Part shown: in pieces, positions 53,372 to 63,120 of the stretch
Numbering within the stretch: the first letter of the stretch is position 1
Layout of the letters: every line of letters starts with the position of its first letter
NCBI GenBank assembly: GCA_965197495.1
Contig: OZ240210.1
Span: 248,001-312,000 of the forward strand
Length of the DNA stretch: 64,000 nt
Direction: 5' to 3'
From: SMYC01 sp965197495
GTDB lineage: Bacteria > Acidobacteriota > Vicinamibacteria > Marinacidobacterales > SMYC01
Notes under the pieces: model-generated
The model's database searches: none
Told to the model about the DNA's origin: nothing
What the model saw: the letters and a program-made list of their open reading frames with translations, nothing else
Made by a program: the position numbers and the translations under genes

Positions 53372-54397
53372 ATGATCCGCGGTAAGAGTGAGCCTGCTAT
53401 CTCTCTTGGGCCGCCTCCCTGGACGCCCGAGATCGCGGCAGAGACCGAGCATCTCTACGAGCGGTTGCGGGATTTCGTGCCGGCGCTTGAATGGCGCGTG
53501 CATGCGCCGTACATCCATGCCATCGAGGTATGGAAGCGCGAGCGTAACGCGATCGTCCTCGCTCACAACTATCAGACGCCGGAGATTTTTCACGGCGTTG
53601 CCGATCGGGTCGGGGACTCGCTGGGGCTCGCCCGACTTGTAGCGGCGACGGATGCGGACGTGATCGTTCTTGCCGGTGTGTACTTCATGGCAGAAACGGC
53701 CAACCTTTTGAACCCGAACAAGACTGTCCTCATTCCAGATGCGGAGGCCGGTTGTTCTCTTGCCGCCTCCATCACCGGCGCCGACGTGCGGCTTCTGCGA
53801 GAACGCTACCCGGACGTTCCGGTTGTTACCTACGTAAACACATCGGCCGAAGTGAAGGCGGAGAGCGACATCTGCTGCACCTCGTCGAACGCTGTCAAGG
53901 TCGTCGAGTCACTCGGTACGGAACGCGTCATCTTTCTTCCTGACGAGTACCTCGGGCGATGGGTTAGCCAGCAGACGAACGTCGACGTCATCCTGTGGAA
54001 AGGCCATTGCGAGGTGCACGAGCGGTTTACGGCGGAGGAACTACTTGGCGCACGCGAGCAATACGGCAAGATTACGATTCTGGCGCACCCGGAATGTCCG
54101 CCCGATGTCCTCGCGGAAGCCGATTTCGTCGGCTCGACGTCGGCGATGAGTGGGTACGTTTCGCAGCAGAAGCCCGCAAGGGTTCTCATGATGACCGAGT
54201 GCTCGATGAGCGACAATGTCCAGGTCGACAACCCGTCAACGGAATTCATTCGCCCTTGCAATCTCTGCCCGCACATGAAGCGCATCACCCTTCCCAAAAT
54301 CCTTCTTTCGCTTCAGACGCTGACGCATAAAGTGGAGATTGCTTCTGACGTTGCAGCGAGGGCGCGACGAGCCGTCGAGCGGATGCTCGAGTTATGA
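53372..54397 (+). CDS. nadA: Quinolinate synthase
   Basis: NadA condenses iminoaspartate with dihydroxyacetone phosphate to quinolinate using a [4Fe-4S] cluster. Seen are IVLAHNYQTPEI, VLAGVYFMAETANLLNP, DAEAGCSLA (cluster Cys), SDICCTSSNAV, WKGHCEVHERF, AHPECPPDVL and CNLCPHMKRI. ATG 53372 has AAGGA eight bases before it; the ATG at 53363 overlaps that site and is less likely. nadC follows after 10 bp. Confidence 0.93.
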   Translation: MIRGKSEPAISLGPPPWTPEIAAETEHLYERLRDFVPALEWRVHAPYIHAIEVWKRERNAIVLAHNYQTPEIFHGVADRVGDSLGLARLVAATDADVIVLAGVYFMAETANLLNPNKTVLIPDAEAGCSLAASITGADVRLLRERYPDVPVVTYVNTSAEVKAESDICCTSSNAVKVVESLGTERVIFLPDEYLGRWVSQQTNVDVILWKGHCEVHERFTAEELLGAREQYGKITILAHPECPPDVLAEADFVGSTSAMSGYVSQQKPARVLMMTECSMSDNVQVDNPSTEFIRPCNLCPHMKRITLPKILLSLQTLTHKVEIASDVAARARRAVERMLEL

Positions 54398-54407
54398 GAC
54401 GTGTTCG

Positions 54408-55268
54408 ATGAACCCGCCTCGCCCCGAGCCACCCCATGCGATGATGACCGACCTCCTTGTCGAGCAAGCTCTGAGAGAGGACATCGCAGCAGCGGGCGAC
54501 ATTACGACACAGGCTATCGTGCCATCGGAAGCGCAAACCACTGCGCGTCTCGTCGCAAGACAGTCAGGATGTCTTGTCGGCCTCTTCATGGCGCGGCGCG
54601 TTTTCGCTCAGCTTGATCCTGGCCTCACTTTCGAATCGATGATCGCTGAGGGTAGCGATGTCGACGCGGGTGAGCCCATAGTCCGCCTCTCCGGAAGCGC
54701 ACGCTCGATCCTCACCGGCGAGCGCACCGCGCTCAATTTCGTTGGGCACCTTTCCGGCATCGCCACCTTGACGCGGACCTTCGCAAGCGCCATCGGCCGC
54801 AGGCCACCGGAGCTCGTGAGCACGAGAAAAACGACGCCGGGACTTCGCGCGCTCGAGAAGTACGCCGTGGTCGCGGGCGGCGGTGGGACCCATCGCTTCG
54901 GCCTCTACGACGCGGTGCTGGTCAAAGACAACCACATCGCGCTCGCGGGCGGCATCCGTCAGGCGGTCACAAGAGCTCGTGAGAGCGTTGGCCCATCGGT
55001 CCCGCTGCAAGTCGAAGTCGACCGTCTCGACCAGCTTGAGGAACTCCTCCCGCTAGGCGTCGATGCCGTCTTGCTCGACAACATGGAGCTCGAAACGCTG
55101 CGACGCGCGGTCGAGATGTGTGCCGGGAAGCTCCTCACCGAGGCTTCTGGAGGCATCACACTCGAGAATATTCGCACGGTCGCCGACTCAGGTGTCGACC
55201 GAATCTCCGTGGGTGCCTTGACCCACAGCGCTCCCTCTTTCGACGTCGCTGTCGATGTTAAGGTTTGA
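54408..55268 (+). CDS. nadC: Nicotinate-nucleotide diphosphorylase (carboxylating)
   Basis: This enzyme converts quinolinate and PRPP to nicotinate mononucleotide. It shows LREDIAAAGDITTQAIVP, GERTALNFVGHLSGIATLT, LVSTRKTTPGLRALEKYAV, GGGGTHRFGLYDAVLVKDNH and EASGGITLENIRTVA. ATG 54408 gives a 286-aa protein; ATG 54441 is a possible internal alternative. No nadB is visible, so iminoaspartate must come from elsewhere in the genome. Confidence 0.93.
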   Translation: MNPPRPEPPHAMMTDLLVEQALREDIAAAGDITTQAIVPSEAQTTARLVARQSGCLVGLFMARRVFAQLDPGLTFESMIAEGSDVDAGEPIVRLSGSARSILTGERTALNFVGHLSGIATLTRTFASAIGRRPPELVSTRKTTPGLRALEKYAVVAGGGGTHRFGLYDAVLVKDNHIALAGGIRQAVTRARESVGPSVPLQVEVDRLDQLEELLPLGVDAVLLDNMELETLRRAVEMCAGKLLTEASGGITLENIRTVADSGVDRISVGALTHSAPSFDVAVDVKV

Positions 55269-55356
55269 GGGAAACCGTCTGGTCAAAATACTCGGACGCC
55301 CAGCGGGTCAACAGTTTGCACCTTTCCAAAGACCTGTGCTCCGCAAAATGTCGATC

Positions 55357-55414
55357 CCGTCCTGTGCCAAAACTCGGCTCTTTTGAAATAGACAATAAAT
55401 CAGCAGCTTAGACG
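55357..55414. repeat. Family A terminal repeat abutting IS5
   Basis: CCGTCCTGTGCCAAAACTCG to ATCAGCAGCTTAGACG, a solo end that the IS5 copy directly follows. 55269-55356 shows no gene. Confidence 0.7.
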
Positions 55415-56498
55415 GGCGTTGTTGCACGGCTCGGAGCAAATCGCTGACCTCCCTGTGCCGGTGGCAGAGTCACCCGGCGCAGTACGTATCGGGCATCCCG
55501 AGCGCGGTCATCTTGTTGAGTATCTCGCACCCAATTCGGTGTTCAACTCGTTGCCTCGCCAACGTTCGAGTCCGCATCTCAGGCCCGATGGTCGCCTTGT
55601 AACGATAGACCGCGTTTTCCACCATGCTTCGCTTGGTGCAGCCTGAGAGCTTGTACCATTCACGTCGGCCGTGTCTTTCGATGGCACGAATATGGCGATC
55701 TCGCTCCTGCATGGCCGTGTTCGAATTCTGACTGAGCGTCGCGTTTCGTTGCGGCGGAATCACCACGCGCGTCCTTCGTCCAGGGCTGTGCGCTTCGATG
55801 GTTTCGTAGACCGCTTCCTTGTCGTATGCACTGTCCGCCGCCACCGACACTAGAGGTGCTTGAATCTGCGTTAGCAAAGCGGGGACTCGGGTTGCGTCAC
55901 GAGCTCGTGACGCCGTCAGTTCGGACGCAACAATGTTGCCGGTCTCGCGATCAACGGTGATGTGCAACTTGCGCCATGCGCGCTGCTTTGGCGGTTTGCG
56001 GGCGGTTCCAACATGAATCCTCAAGCCCGTGCTATCGATCATCAGGTGGATGGGTTGACTGCTTGCGGCTTTCGGAATCCGCAGCTTCTTGCGGAGCAGC
56101 CTCGAGCGCCGACACAGCGTCGAGTAGTCCGGGATCTCGATACCGAGCCCGAGAAGCGAGGCGATCGAGTTCAAGAAGCCTTCGGTTTGGCGGTAGGCGA
56201 GCTTGTACACCATGCGGACAACCAGGCTCGTTTCAATCGCCAGGTCTGAATAGACCCGTTGACCGCCAGGCTTACCAGTCTTGTCGGCCATCCAGTTCGC
56301 GATTGCCTCCTCGTCAAACCAGACCGTCAAATCGCCTCGGCGGCGCAGCCCTTCGTTGTATTCCGCCCAGTTGCGAACGTGGTACTTCTTCTGCTTCGCG
56401 TGCTAGTACTGGCTGCGCTTGGGATACTTCATGGTCGAACATACCTCGGCCACCACCATAGGCGCATTTGCTCTCAGCCAGAGCGGTGCAACAACGCC
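55415..56498 (-). mobile_element. IS5-family element, copy 2
   Basis: It is bounded by GGCGTTGTTGCAC inverted repeats (55415-55427 and 56486-56498) and is 3 bp shorter than copy 1. Its two flanks (a family A end and a TPR gene) are unrelated, so it too marks a deletion or rearrangement joint. Confidence 0.88.
55470..56432 (-). pseudogene. IS5-family transposase with early nonsense codon
   Basis: It is nearly identical to 22436-23398, but codon 10 is TAG (56405-56403) where copy 1 has AAG. The remaining frame reopens at a GTG/ATG-like start giving 286 aa from MTVWFDEEAIANW with all three catalytic residues. Reinitiation might still yield a DDE domain lacking its N-terminus. Confidence 0.85.
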
Positions 56499-56827
56499 CC
56501 GGCGAGGTGATACTCCCCGGCCTTCTCATAACAATCGAGCGCCTTGTCGAGATCGCCCAGCTGGTCGTATTGAAGCCCGGCGGTGAGCCAGTCACCGGAC
56601 TTCTCCGCCGCCACGGCCCCACTCTTCGCCTTGAGCCCTTCGACTCGAGAGCCGAGCAAACGCTCGCCTACGCCGCCGATGAGCGCGAGCACGCCTACTT
56701 TCTGATTGACGATGTGGATCACCCAAACGACGCCGAGCGTGACCGCCAGAATTTTGACGTTGCCCCAAGAGAGATAGCTCGTGAGCCCGCCGAGATGTCC
56801 AAGAACAACTTCTACGAACTCTGCCAC
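56499..56827 (-). pseudogene. Membrane-anchored TPR protein truncated by IS5
   Basis: MAEFVEVVLGHLGG and a transmembrane helix (ILAVTLGVVWVIHIV) precede one TPR pair, SGDWLTAGLQYDQLGDLDKA and LDCYEKAGEYHLAG. IS5 ends the gene after about 110 codons, adding ALLHRSG. It lies 12 bp downstream of galU on the same strand. In intact relatives more TPRs would follow. Confidence 0.65.
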
Positions 56828-56839
56828 GGCGCTCTAGCC

Positions 56840-57703
56840 CTAAAGGTCCAGCTCTTTCAGATAGTCACGAAACCGCGCACCGAGATCGGGCCGTTTCAAC
56901 GCATAATCGACGGTGGCCATTAGAAAGCCCAGCTTGTTGCCGCAATCGTGGCGAGCTCCCTCGAACTCGAAGCCGTAGATCTCGGACTCTCCGAGCATAG
57001 ACTCGAGTGCTTCGGTCAGCTGGATCTCACCGCGCTGATCTTTCGGGATGGTCTTCAAATGATCGAAGATCCCGGGAGTCAGGATGTAGCGGCCGATGAT
57101 GGCGAGGTCGGAAGGCGCGTCCTCCACCGCCGGTTTCTCTACGAGCTTTTTGACTCGGTGAAGCCCGTCGCCGACCGGCTCCGCGGCGATGATGCCGTAG
57201 CTCGAGATGTCTTCTTTAGGGACGCGCATCACCGCGAGCACCGGAGCCTGGACTTTTTCATAAACGTCGACCATCTGCCGGATACAGGGGACGTCGCTCG
57301 TGACGAGGTCGTCGCCGAGAAGCACCGCGAAGGGCTCGTCTCCCACGAGGGGCTCCGTGACCGAGACCGCGTGGCCGAGCCCCAGCGCTTCTTTCTGCCG
57401 GACATAGGACACGTTGACGAGATCCGAAATCGCCTTCACGATCTTGAGCTCCTCGCTCTTTCCTTTGTCTTCGAGAAAGCGCTCGAGCTCGAACGACACG
57501 TCGAAATGATCTTCGATGGCCGTCTTTCCCCGCCCGGTCACGATGATGACGTTGGTGATACCGGATCCGACCGATTCTTCAATCGCGTATTGGATCAGGG
57601 GCTTATCGACAAGAGGCAGCATCTCTTTCGGCTGCGCTTTCGTCGCCGGGAGAAACCGCGTCCCCAGCCCCGCGGCGGGCAAAACGGCTTTACGGATATT
57701 CAT
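56840..57703 (-). CDS. galU: UTP--glucose-1-phosphate uridylyltransferase
   Basis: The 287-aa GalU makes UDP-glucose for cell-surface polysaccharides. It shows KAVLPAAGLGTRFLPATKAQ (nucleotide loop), KEMLPLVDKPLIQYAIEE, RQKEALGLGHAV, FAVLLGDDLV, VEKPAVEDAPSDLAIIGRYI and GFEFEGARHDCGNKLGF. ATG 57703 begins MNIRKAVLP as in homologues; the long upstream frame is an antisense shadow of serS. Confidence 0.94.
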   Translation of the reverse strand: MNIRKAVLPAAGLGTRFLPATKAQPKEMLPLVDKPLIQYAIEESVGSGITNVIIVTGRGKTAIEDHFDVSFELERFLEDKGKSEELKIVKAISDLVNVSYVRQKEALGLGHAVSVTEPLVGDEPFAVLLGDDLVTSDVPCIRQMVDVYEKVQAPVLAVMRVPKEDISSYGIIAAEPVGDGLHRVKKLVEKPAVEDAPSDLAIIGRYILTPGIFDHLKTIPKDQRGEIQLTEALESMLGESEIYGFEFEGARHDCGNKLGFLMATVDYALKRPDLGARFRDYLKELDL

Positions 57704-57826
57704 GAGGTCGATTGAGTCCTTTTCCGAAATAAGTCCAGGGGTGGTTTCACGGGAGCTAGATAAGATAGGCTCGCATGCATCGCGCCGGCGCGCAAGCGGG
57801 AATTGCGGCAATGCTACAATGCACCC

Positions 57827-59122
57827 GTGCTCGACGTGAAATTCGTTACCGAAAATCTCGACTTTGTAACCCGTAAGCTCCGCGAGCGTGGGGCCGAGGT
57901 CTACCTCGAGAGCTTCGAGAAGTTGACCGGCCTGAACACCGAGCGGAAAAGCCTCCAGACCGACGTCAGCACGATGCGTCACGAGCACCAGACAGCATCG
58001 AAGAAGATTGGGGCGCTGTTCAAAGAAGGCAAGAAAGACGAAGCAGAAGCGCTGAGGGGACGTCTTCGCCTGGACTCCGACGCGATCAAAGCCAAAGAAA
58101 ACCGGCAGCGCGAGGTCGGCGAGGCGCTCGACAAGCTTCTGGCCGCGGTCCCAAACCTTGCGCATGACAGCGTCCCTGTCGGGTCGGACGAGTCCGCCAA
58201 TGAAGAAGCCCGGCGCTGGGGCGAGCCGCCCCACATGGACTTCGCGCCAAAGCCGCACTGGGAGCTCGGCGAAGCGCTCGGCATTTTGAATTTTGAGCGC
58301 GCGGCAAAAATCTCGGGCGCGCGCTTTGCCGTGCTCGACGGCCTCGGCGCGCGGCTCGAGCGAGCCCTCATCAACTTCATGCTCGACGTCCACACGAAGG
58401 AGCACGGCTATCGCGAAATTCTCCCGCCTTTTCTCGTCGGCTCGGGCGCACTCTTCGGTACCGGCCAGCTTCCGAAGTTCGAAGAAGATCTGTTCAAGGT
58501 CCGGGACCACGACCTTTATCTCGTCCCGACAGCGGAAGTGCCGCTCACGAACTTGCATCGGGACGAGATTCTCGAAGCGTCCGATCTTCCCCGCTGCTAT
58601 ACGGCCTTCACGCCTTGTTTTCGAAGCGAAGCGGGATCCCATGGAAGGGATGTGCGGGGGCTCATTCGCCAGCATCAGTTCAACAAAGTCGAGCTCGTGA
58701 AGTTCACCGACGCGGAAAGCTCCTTTGACGAGCTGGAAAAATTGACCGCGGATGCGGAGTCCATTTTGAGAAAGCTCGAGCTCCCGTATCGCGTCGTGAC
58801 CCTCTCGACGGGCGACATGGGGTTTTCGGCTGCGAAAACCTATGACCTCGAAGTGTGGCTGCCGTCTCAAGACACGTATCGCGAGATCAGCTCGTGCAGC
58901 AACTGCACCGATTTCCAAGCGCGGCGCGCCAGGATCCGCTACCGCCCCGAGCCGAAAGCGAAGACGCGCTTTTGTCACACGTTGAACGGATCGGGCCTCG
59001 CGGTGGGCCGCACTTGGCTCGCGATTCTCGAGAACCATCAGAACGAGGACGGCTCGATCACGATCCCCGAAGCGCTGCGTCCCTATCTGGACGGACTTGA
59101 GGTGCTTGCGAAGAACGCGTGA
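57827..59122 (+). CDS. serS: Seryl-tRNA synthetase
   Basis: The 431-aa class II synthetase has an N-terminal coiled-coil arm (LNTERKSLQTDVSTMRHEHQ) and motif 2, TAFTPCFRSEAGSHGRDVRG. The serine-binding TAEVPLTNLHRDE, CSNCTDFQARRARIRYRP, and motif 3, LNGSGLAVGRTWLAILENHQ, follow. GTG 57827 aligns with the usual MLDIKF start. TACAAT (57815-57820) ends six bases before it and no ribosome-binding site is present, so the transcript may be leaderless. A tRNA-Ser gene lies 3.5 kb downstream. Confidence 0.94.
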   Translation: MLDVKFVTENLDFVTRKLRERGAEVYLESFEKLTGLNTERKSLQTDVSTMRHEHQTASKKIGALFKEGKKDEAEALRGRLRLDSDAIKAKENRQREVGEALDKLLAAVPNLAHDSVPVGSDESANEEARRWGEPPHMDFAPKPHWELGEALGILNFERAAKISGARFAVLDGLGARLERALINFMLDVHTKEHGYREILPPFLVGSGALFGTGQLPKFEEDLFKVRDHDLYLVPTAEVPLTNLHRDEILEASDLPRCYTAFTPCFRSEAGSHGRDVRGLIRQHQFNKVELVKFTDAESSFDELEKLTADAESILRKLELPYRVVTLSTGDMGFSAAKTYDLEVWLPSQDTYREISSCSNCTDFQARRARIRYRPEPKAKTRFCHTLNGSGLAVGRTWLAILENHQNEDGSITIPEALRPYLDGLEVLAKNA

Positions 59123-59726
59123 GCGCCGAGGCTCTGGACTACGGCGCCTCGACGGTTCGTTCGTCGGCCGCGAGCGCGTCCTGCGTGCTCTCGGCCTTTG
59201 TGCTCTCGGCCTGCTCGTCTCGCCACGTGGGTGGCTCGGGTCGGCCGAGAAGGAATCCCTGGCCGTAAGTGATGCCGATCTCGAGAAGGGTCTCGAGCTC
59301 CTCGCGGCGTTCGATCCCTTCGGCGATGATCGTCGAGCCCATCTTGTCGGCGAGCGCTTTGAGCGCGCGGACCATTTCCCGGCGCACGAAGCTCGTGTCG
59401 AGATGGCGGATAAGACCGATGTCGAACTTCAAGTATTTCGGGTGCAGCCACGCGATGCGCTCGAGTCCCGAATAGCCGGCGCCGATATCATCGATCCCGA
59501 TACTGATGCCGAGCTCGGTGAGCTGTTTGACGGCGTCGCCGAACAAGGTGTAGTTCTCGATGGCATAGCTCTCGGTCAGCTCGAGCACCAACTGCCGCGG
59601 TTCGATCCCAGCTTCTTCGAGAAGACGCAAGAGGCTGTCCCCTTGAAGCGCCGGGTCGTAGATGGACGTGGGGAGCACGTTGACGAAGAGCTTGGTGTCG
59701 CTCGGGAATCCTTTGGCATTTCTAAG

Positions 59727-61664
59727 CGGAACTTCCGCCGGCTAGACGCATGTAAACCCGTACGTTTAAAGCAGATGCGGCGGTTCTAAATGTAATGTGT
59801 AAGCATGTAATAGTGACAGAACAGTTATTTTACTGATTTAATCCTGTATAGTCGGCGCATGTACATCGCCAAGGTGCCGAACCGCAACTCGCCCCCAGCG
59901 ATTCTCATCCGCGAAAGCTACCGCGAAGGCGGTGCGCCCAAAACGAGGACCGTCGCCAACATCTCGAAGTGGAAGCCCGCGCGAATTGAAGCTCTTCGCC
60001 AGTTGCTGAAGGGCAACGTGGATTTGGGTGAGGCTCAGCAGTTCGAGATCACCAGAAGCAAGCCTCACGGACATGTTGCGGCCGTGCTGGGAACGCTGCG
60101 CAAAGTTGGCCTCGAGCGAATCATCCATAGCCGCCAGCGCCGAGAGCGTGACCTCGTCGTGGCGATGATTGTGGCGCGAATCGTAGAGCCGGGCTCCAAG
60201 TTGGCCACGGCCCGTGGTCTATCGAAACAGACCTTGACTTCGTCATTGGGTGAGTGTGTTGGAGTTGAAGACACCAACGAGGATGAGTTGTATGATTCCC
60301 TGGATTGGCTTTTGAGCCGCCAAGCAGCCATAGAGAAGAAACTGGCGAAACGCCATCTGCAGCAGGGCAGCCTGGTTCTCTACGACTTGACGTCGACTTG
60401 GGTAGAAGGTCGGTCGTGCCCTCTGGCGAAGCTCGGTTACTCGAGAGACGGCAAGAAAAACAAGTTGCAGGTCGTGTTCGGCTTACTGTGTGAGCGTGAT
60501 GGTCGGCCGGTCGGGGTAGAGGTGTTCGAAGGCAACACCGGAGATCCCGCAACACTGGGGAGCCAAATTCGCAAAGTCCGAGAACGTTTTGAGCTTGACA
60601 GTATCGTCTTCGTAGGTGACCGAGGGATGATCACCGAAGCCCGGATTCGCGAGGAACTTCGACCGGAGGAAGGTCTCGAGTGGATCAGCTCACTTCGTGC
60701 CCCTCAGATTCAGCGACTTGCAAAAGACGGAATGCTGCAGCTTTCTCTGTTCGATGAACTCGACCTAGCGGAGATCCATCATCCTAGCTTCCCTGGTGAG
60801 CGACTCATCGCCTGCCGCAACCCTCTTCTTGCTACCGAGCGGGCGCGGAAGCGAGAAGAGATGCTTGTGTCGACGGAGTCAAAGCTAGAAGTGATTAGCA
60901 AAGCGACGAAGCGAGACCAACGTCCTTTGCGAGGCAAAGATACCATCGGCATACGATTGGGTCGAGTGTTCGCTCGGAGCAAGATGGGCAAGCACTTTCG
61001 CTACACCATTACGGACGACGGCTTCGACTTCGAGCGCGACAACGAAAACATCGAGCGTGAGGCGGCCCTCGACGGCATCTATATCATCCGAACAAGCCTC
61101 ACCGAAGAGGCCATCTCCGCAGACGAAGCTGTCAGGACCTACAAAGGCTTGGCAGTCGTTGAACGCGCTTTTCGTTGCTGCAAAACCGTGGATTTGAAAG
61201 TACGGCCCATCTATCACTACAACGCTGAGCGAGTTCGAGCTCACATCTTTCTTTGCATGCTCGCCTACTACGTGGAATGGCACATGCGAAAAGCCCTCGT
61301 CCCGATCTTGTTTGACGACGACGACCCTGACGGTGCCCATGCCAAACGCTCATCCATCGTCAGCCCAGCAACGCCTTCAGACTCCGCCCAGGCAAAGGCT
61401 TCTACCAAGAAGACTCCCGACGGGTTGCCCGTCCACAGTTTCAGAACGCTTCTTTCTGATCTTGCTACGGTCACGAAAAATCAGGTCGAAAACGAAGCCC
61501 GCAGCCTGTCCTTCGTCAGCATCACTCGCCCCACACCCTTGCAGCACAAAGCATTCAACCTGCTCGAAATCAACCCCCGCACGATGTAAGCAGTACACAC
61601 ACCTCTCTTCAAAAACAAAGCCAATGATGCCCACACTTACGCTTGTTCATCCGTGGAAGGTCCG
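59727..61664 (+). mobile_element. IS1634-family element inserted in GGDEF-EAL gene
   Basis: The ends are CGGAACTTCCGCCGG (59727) and, inverted, CGGACCTTCCACGG (to 61664). TCTAAG occurs immediately outside both ends (59721-59726 and 61665-61670), a 6-bp target duplication. Ends and transposase look intact, so the insertion may be recent. Confidence 0.93.
59859..61589 (+). CDS. IS1634-family transposase
   Basis: The 576-aa transposase is related to the damaged one at 9752 (same MYIAKVPNRNSPPAILIRES type start). It shows LVLYDLTSTWVEG, IVFVGDRGMITEA and LAVVERAFRCCKTVDLKVRP for the DDE residues, and a C-terminus HSFRTLLSDLATVTKNQVEN to LQHKAFNLLEINPRTM. It contains only one copy of the segment that is duplicated in the 9752 relative. 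Confidence 0.92.
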   Translation: MYIAKVPNRNSPPAILIRESYREGGAPKTRTVANISKWKPARIEALRQLLKGNVDLGEAQQFEITRSKPHGHVAAVLGTLRKVGLERIIHSRQRRERDLVVAMIVARIVEPGSKLATARGLSKQTLTSSLGECVGVEDTNEDELYDSLDWLLSRQAAIEKKLAKRHLQQGSLVLYDLTSTWVEGRSCPLAKLGYSRDGKKNKLQVVFGLLCERDGRPVGVEVFEGNTGDPATLGSQIRKVRERFELDSIVFVGDRGMITEARIREELRPEEGLEWISSLRAPQIQRLAKDGMLQLSLFDELDLAEIHHPSFPGERLIACRNPLLATERARKREEMLVSTESKLEVISKATKRDQRPLRGKDTIGIRLGRVFARSKMGKHFRYTITDDGFDFERDNENIEREAALDGIYIIRTSLTEEAISADEAVRTYKGLAVVERAFRCCKTVDLKVRPIYHYNAERVRAHIFLCMLAYYVEWHMRKALVPILFDDDDPDGAHAKRSSIVSPATPSDSAQAKASTKKTPDGLPVHSFRTLLSDLATVTKNQVENEARSLSFVSITRPTPLQHKAFNLLEINPRTM

Positions 61665-62634
61665 TCTAAGCGCCTTGCGCCGGCAGAGTCGATCCAGCTC
61701 GAACGAAAGGTTCCCTTCCTCGGCCGTCGAGAAGAGGTCGAGCGGGCTAGCAAAAGGCGAATCCGCCGGTCCGCGGCTCAGAGCTTCGAAGCCCATGGTC
61801 TTGCGCTCGCCCATGTCGACGATGGGTTGGAACACGGTACCGAGCTCCTCGTGAATGAGAATCTCTTGAAGAAGACCGCGAGAGCGAAACTGCCGGTCGG
61901 CTCGAACGAGGCGCACGCATTCCCAAGCGTCCTGGACGAGACGCGCGATGAGCCGCTCGGGCGTGATGAGCGGGTTGTGAAGGACGAGACTGAAGCCCAC
62001 CGTGATGCGGGTCCGGCCGCTGAGAAAAGGTGAGACGAGCTGACCGAGGCTAGCATTGAGGTAGTTCTCGACTCGCTTCGCGACCGCCTCGAGCTCGGCC
62101 AGCCGCGGAGCGCCGCCGCGTTTCGGCGGACTCAGGAAAACGAGAAAGCCATCGCCGTTGCGATCGTTCGAAGCAAAGATGTCGCTCCCACGAACTTCGG
62201 TGCCAGAGAGCTCGAGAATCAAGTCCGTCGCGCTGTCGAGGACCTGGCTGTAGGTCTTAGAGCCATAGTTCATCTCGACTTGGTTGAGCGGTGTAAGGTC
62301 GACGAGGATGGCGCCGAGACCTCCCTGCTTTCTCAGAAACGGCAGGATTTCTTCGACGCGATCGAGGTAGTCCGCGGGCTTCGATGGTTCCATGTGAATC
62401 GTTCTCTGGTCGGGTCGTCGTGTGGTCGTCTGTACAACTCGCAAGAAACATGCTGGTTTTTCATATAGCGACCACGCCGGGGGGTGCCCGCAAGTGGTTG
62501 ATAGGGAACAGGTTCTATGGAACAATCTTCCTGGCGCCGCTTTTACAGACGTTGGCAAACCCCCACACGACGGTGGAAATGCCCATGGTTCGATCTCTCT
62601 CTGAGGATTCGGCGCTACAATGATTCCCCTGGCT

Positions 62635-62720
62635 GGAGGGATGGCCGAGTGGTCGAAGGCGGCGGTCTTGAAAACCGTTGATCGAAAGGTCCGGGGGTTC
62701 GAATCCCTCTCCCTCCGCCA
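62635..62720 (+). tRNA. tRNA-Ser (anticodon UGA)
   Basis: The acceptor GGAGGGA pairs with TCCCTCC before G-CCA (CCA encoded). The D-arm is GCCGAGTGG type, the anticodon loop CTTGAAA gives TGA, and a long variable arm (GATCGAAAGGTCC type) and GGTTCGAATCC T-loop are all present. It is a class II tRNA of 86 nt. 62394-62634 upstream holds no gene. Confidence 0.95.
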
Positions 62721-62764
62721 CCCAGTCTGGCCAATCGTGGCACTGCAGAGACGGGTAAGATTTT

Positions 62765-62785
62765 CCGCGCCGTTGGCGCGGTTTT
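62765..62785 (+). terminator. Intrinsic terminator after tRNA-Ser
   Basis: CCGCGCC-GTT-GGCGCGG followed by TTTT: a perfect 7-bp GC stem with a 3-nt loop, 45 bp after the tRNA. Confidence 0.8.
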
Positions 62786-62832
62786 GTCGGATCAGGTGTC
62801 ACCAGAGACGCGCTAGAAGGGCTGAACTGGCC

Positions 62833-63120
62833 TCATTTTAGGGATTCGTCTCTAATCGCGATTTTCGAGTGCCACGTTTGCGCTAAAGGGGAGAACGGAC
62901 GCTGACAGGGCCGGCCGGCGGCGGCAGAGAGGCCACCCGAAAGGCCCAGAATCGAGGCCAGGGCTACCTTGGCGTAGCGGGCTAGCACGTTCTGGTCCAG
63001 GTGGGCTTGGGCCTCCTTGGTGTCCTTACTTGCCTCGGATTCGGCCTCAATCAGGGTCCGGCAATGCTTGAGCGGGTACTCGCGACCTCCCTCGTCAGCC
63101 AGCTCGGGAGCCCGAGCCCT
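62833..63120 (-). pseudogene. In-frame coding remnant after hsdR, possibly HsdM/HsdR-derived
   Basis: Beyond the hsdR TAG the same frame stays open for 95 codons. YPLKHCRTLIEAESEASKDT and KEAQAHLDQNVLARYAKVA resemble the linker helices near the end of type I methylase or restriction subunits. No convincing start codon is present. It may be a piece of a neighbouring restriction gene left by recombination. Confidence 0.4.

Larger units (their letters stand above)
59139..62393 (-). pseudogene. GGDEF-EAL cyclic-di-GMP protein split by IS1634
   Basis: The 5' part (62393-61665) has a degenerate GGDEF domain (RNGDGFLVF in place of RGGDEF) and the start of an EAL domain, TVFQPIVDMGERKTMGFEAL. The 3' part (59720-59139) continues with LFVNVLPTSIYDP, LVLELTESYAI, IGIDDIGAGYSGL, AEGIERREEL and QGFLLGRP. 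Removing 59721-61664 restores one frame of 436 aa. The intact protein was probably a cyclic-di-GMP phosphodiesterase with a regulatory GGDEF. It is convergent with serS (16 bp apart). Confidence 0.9.

Noticed and set aside
56840..59038. A 732-aa minus-strand ORF covering galU and serS
   Set aside because: Only the part from 57703 down is GalU; the extension is antisense to the complete serS coding sequence.
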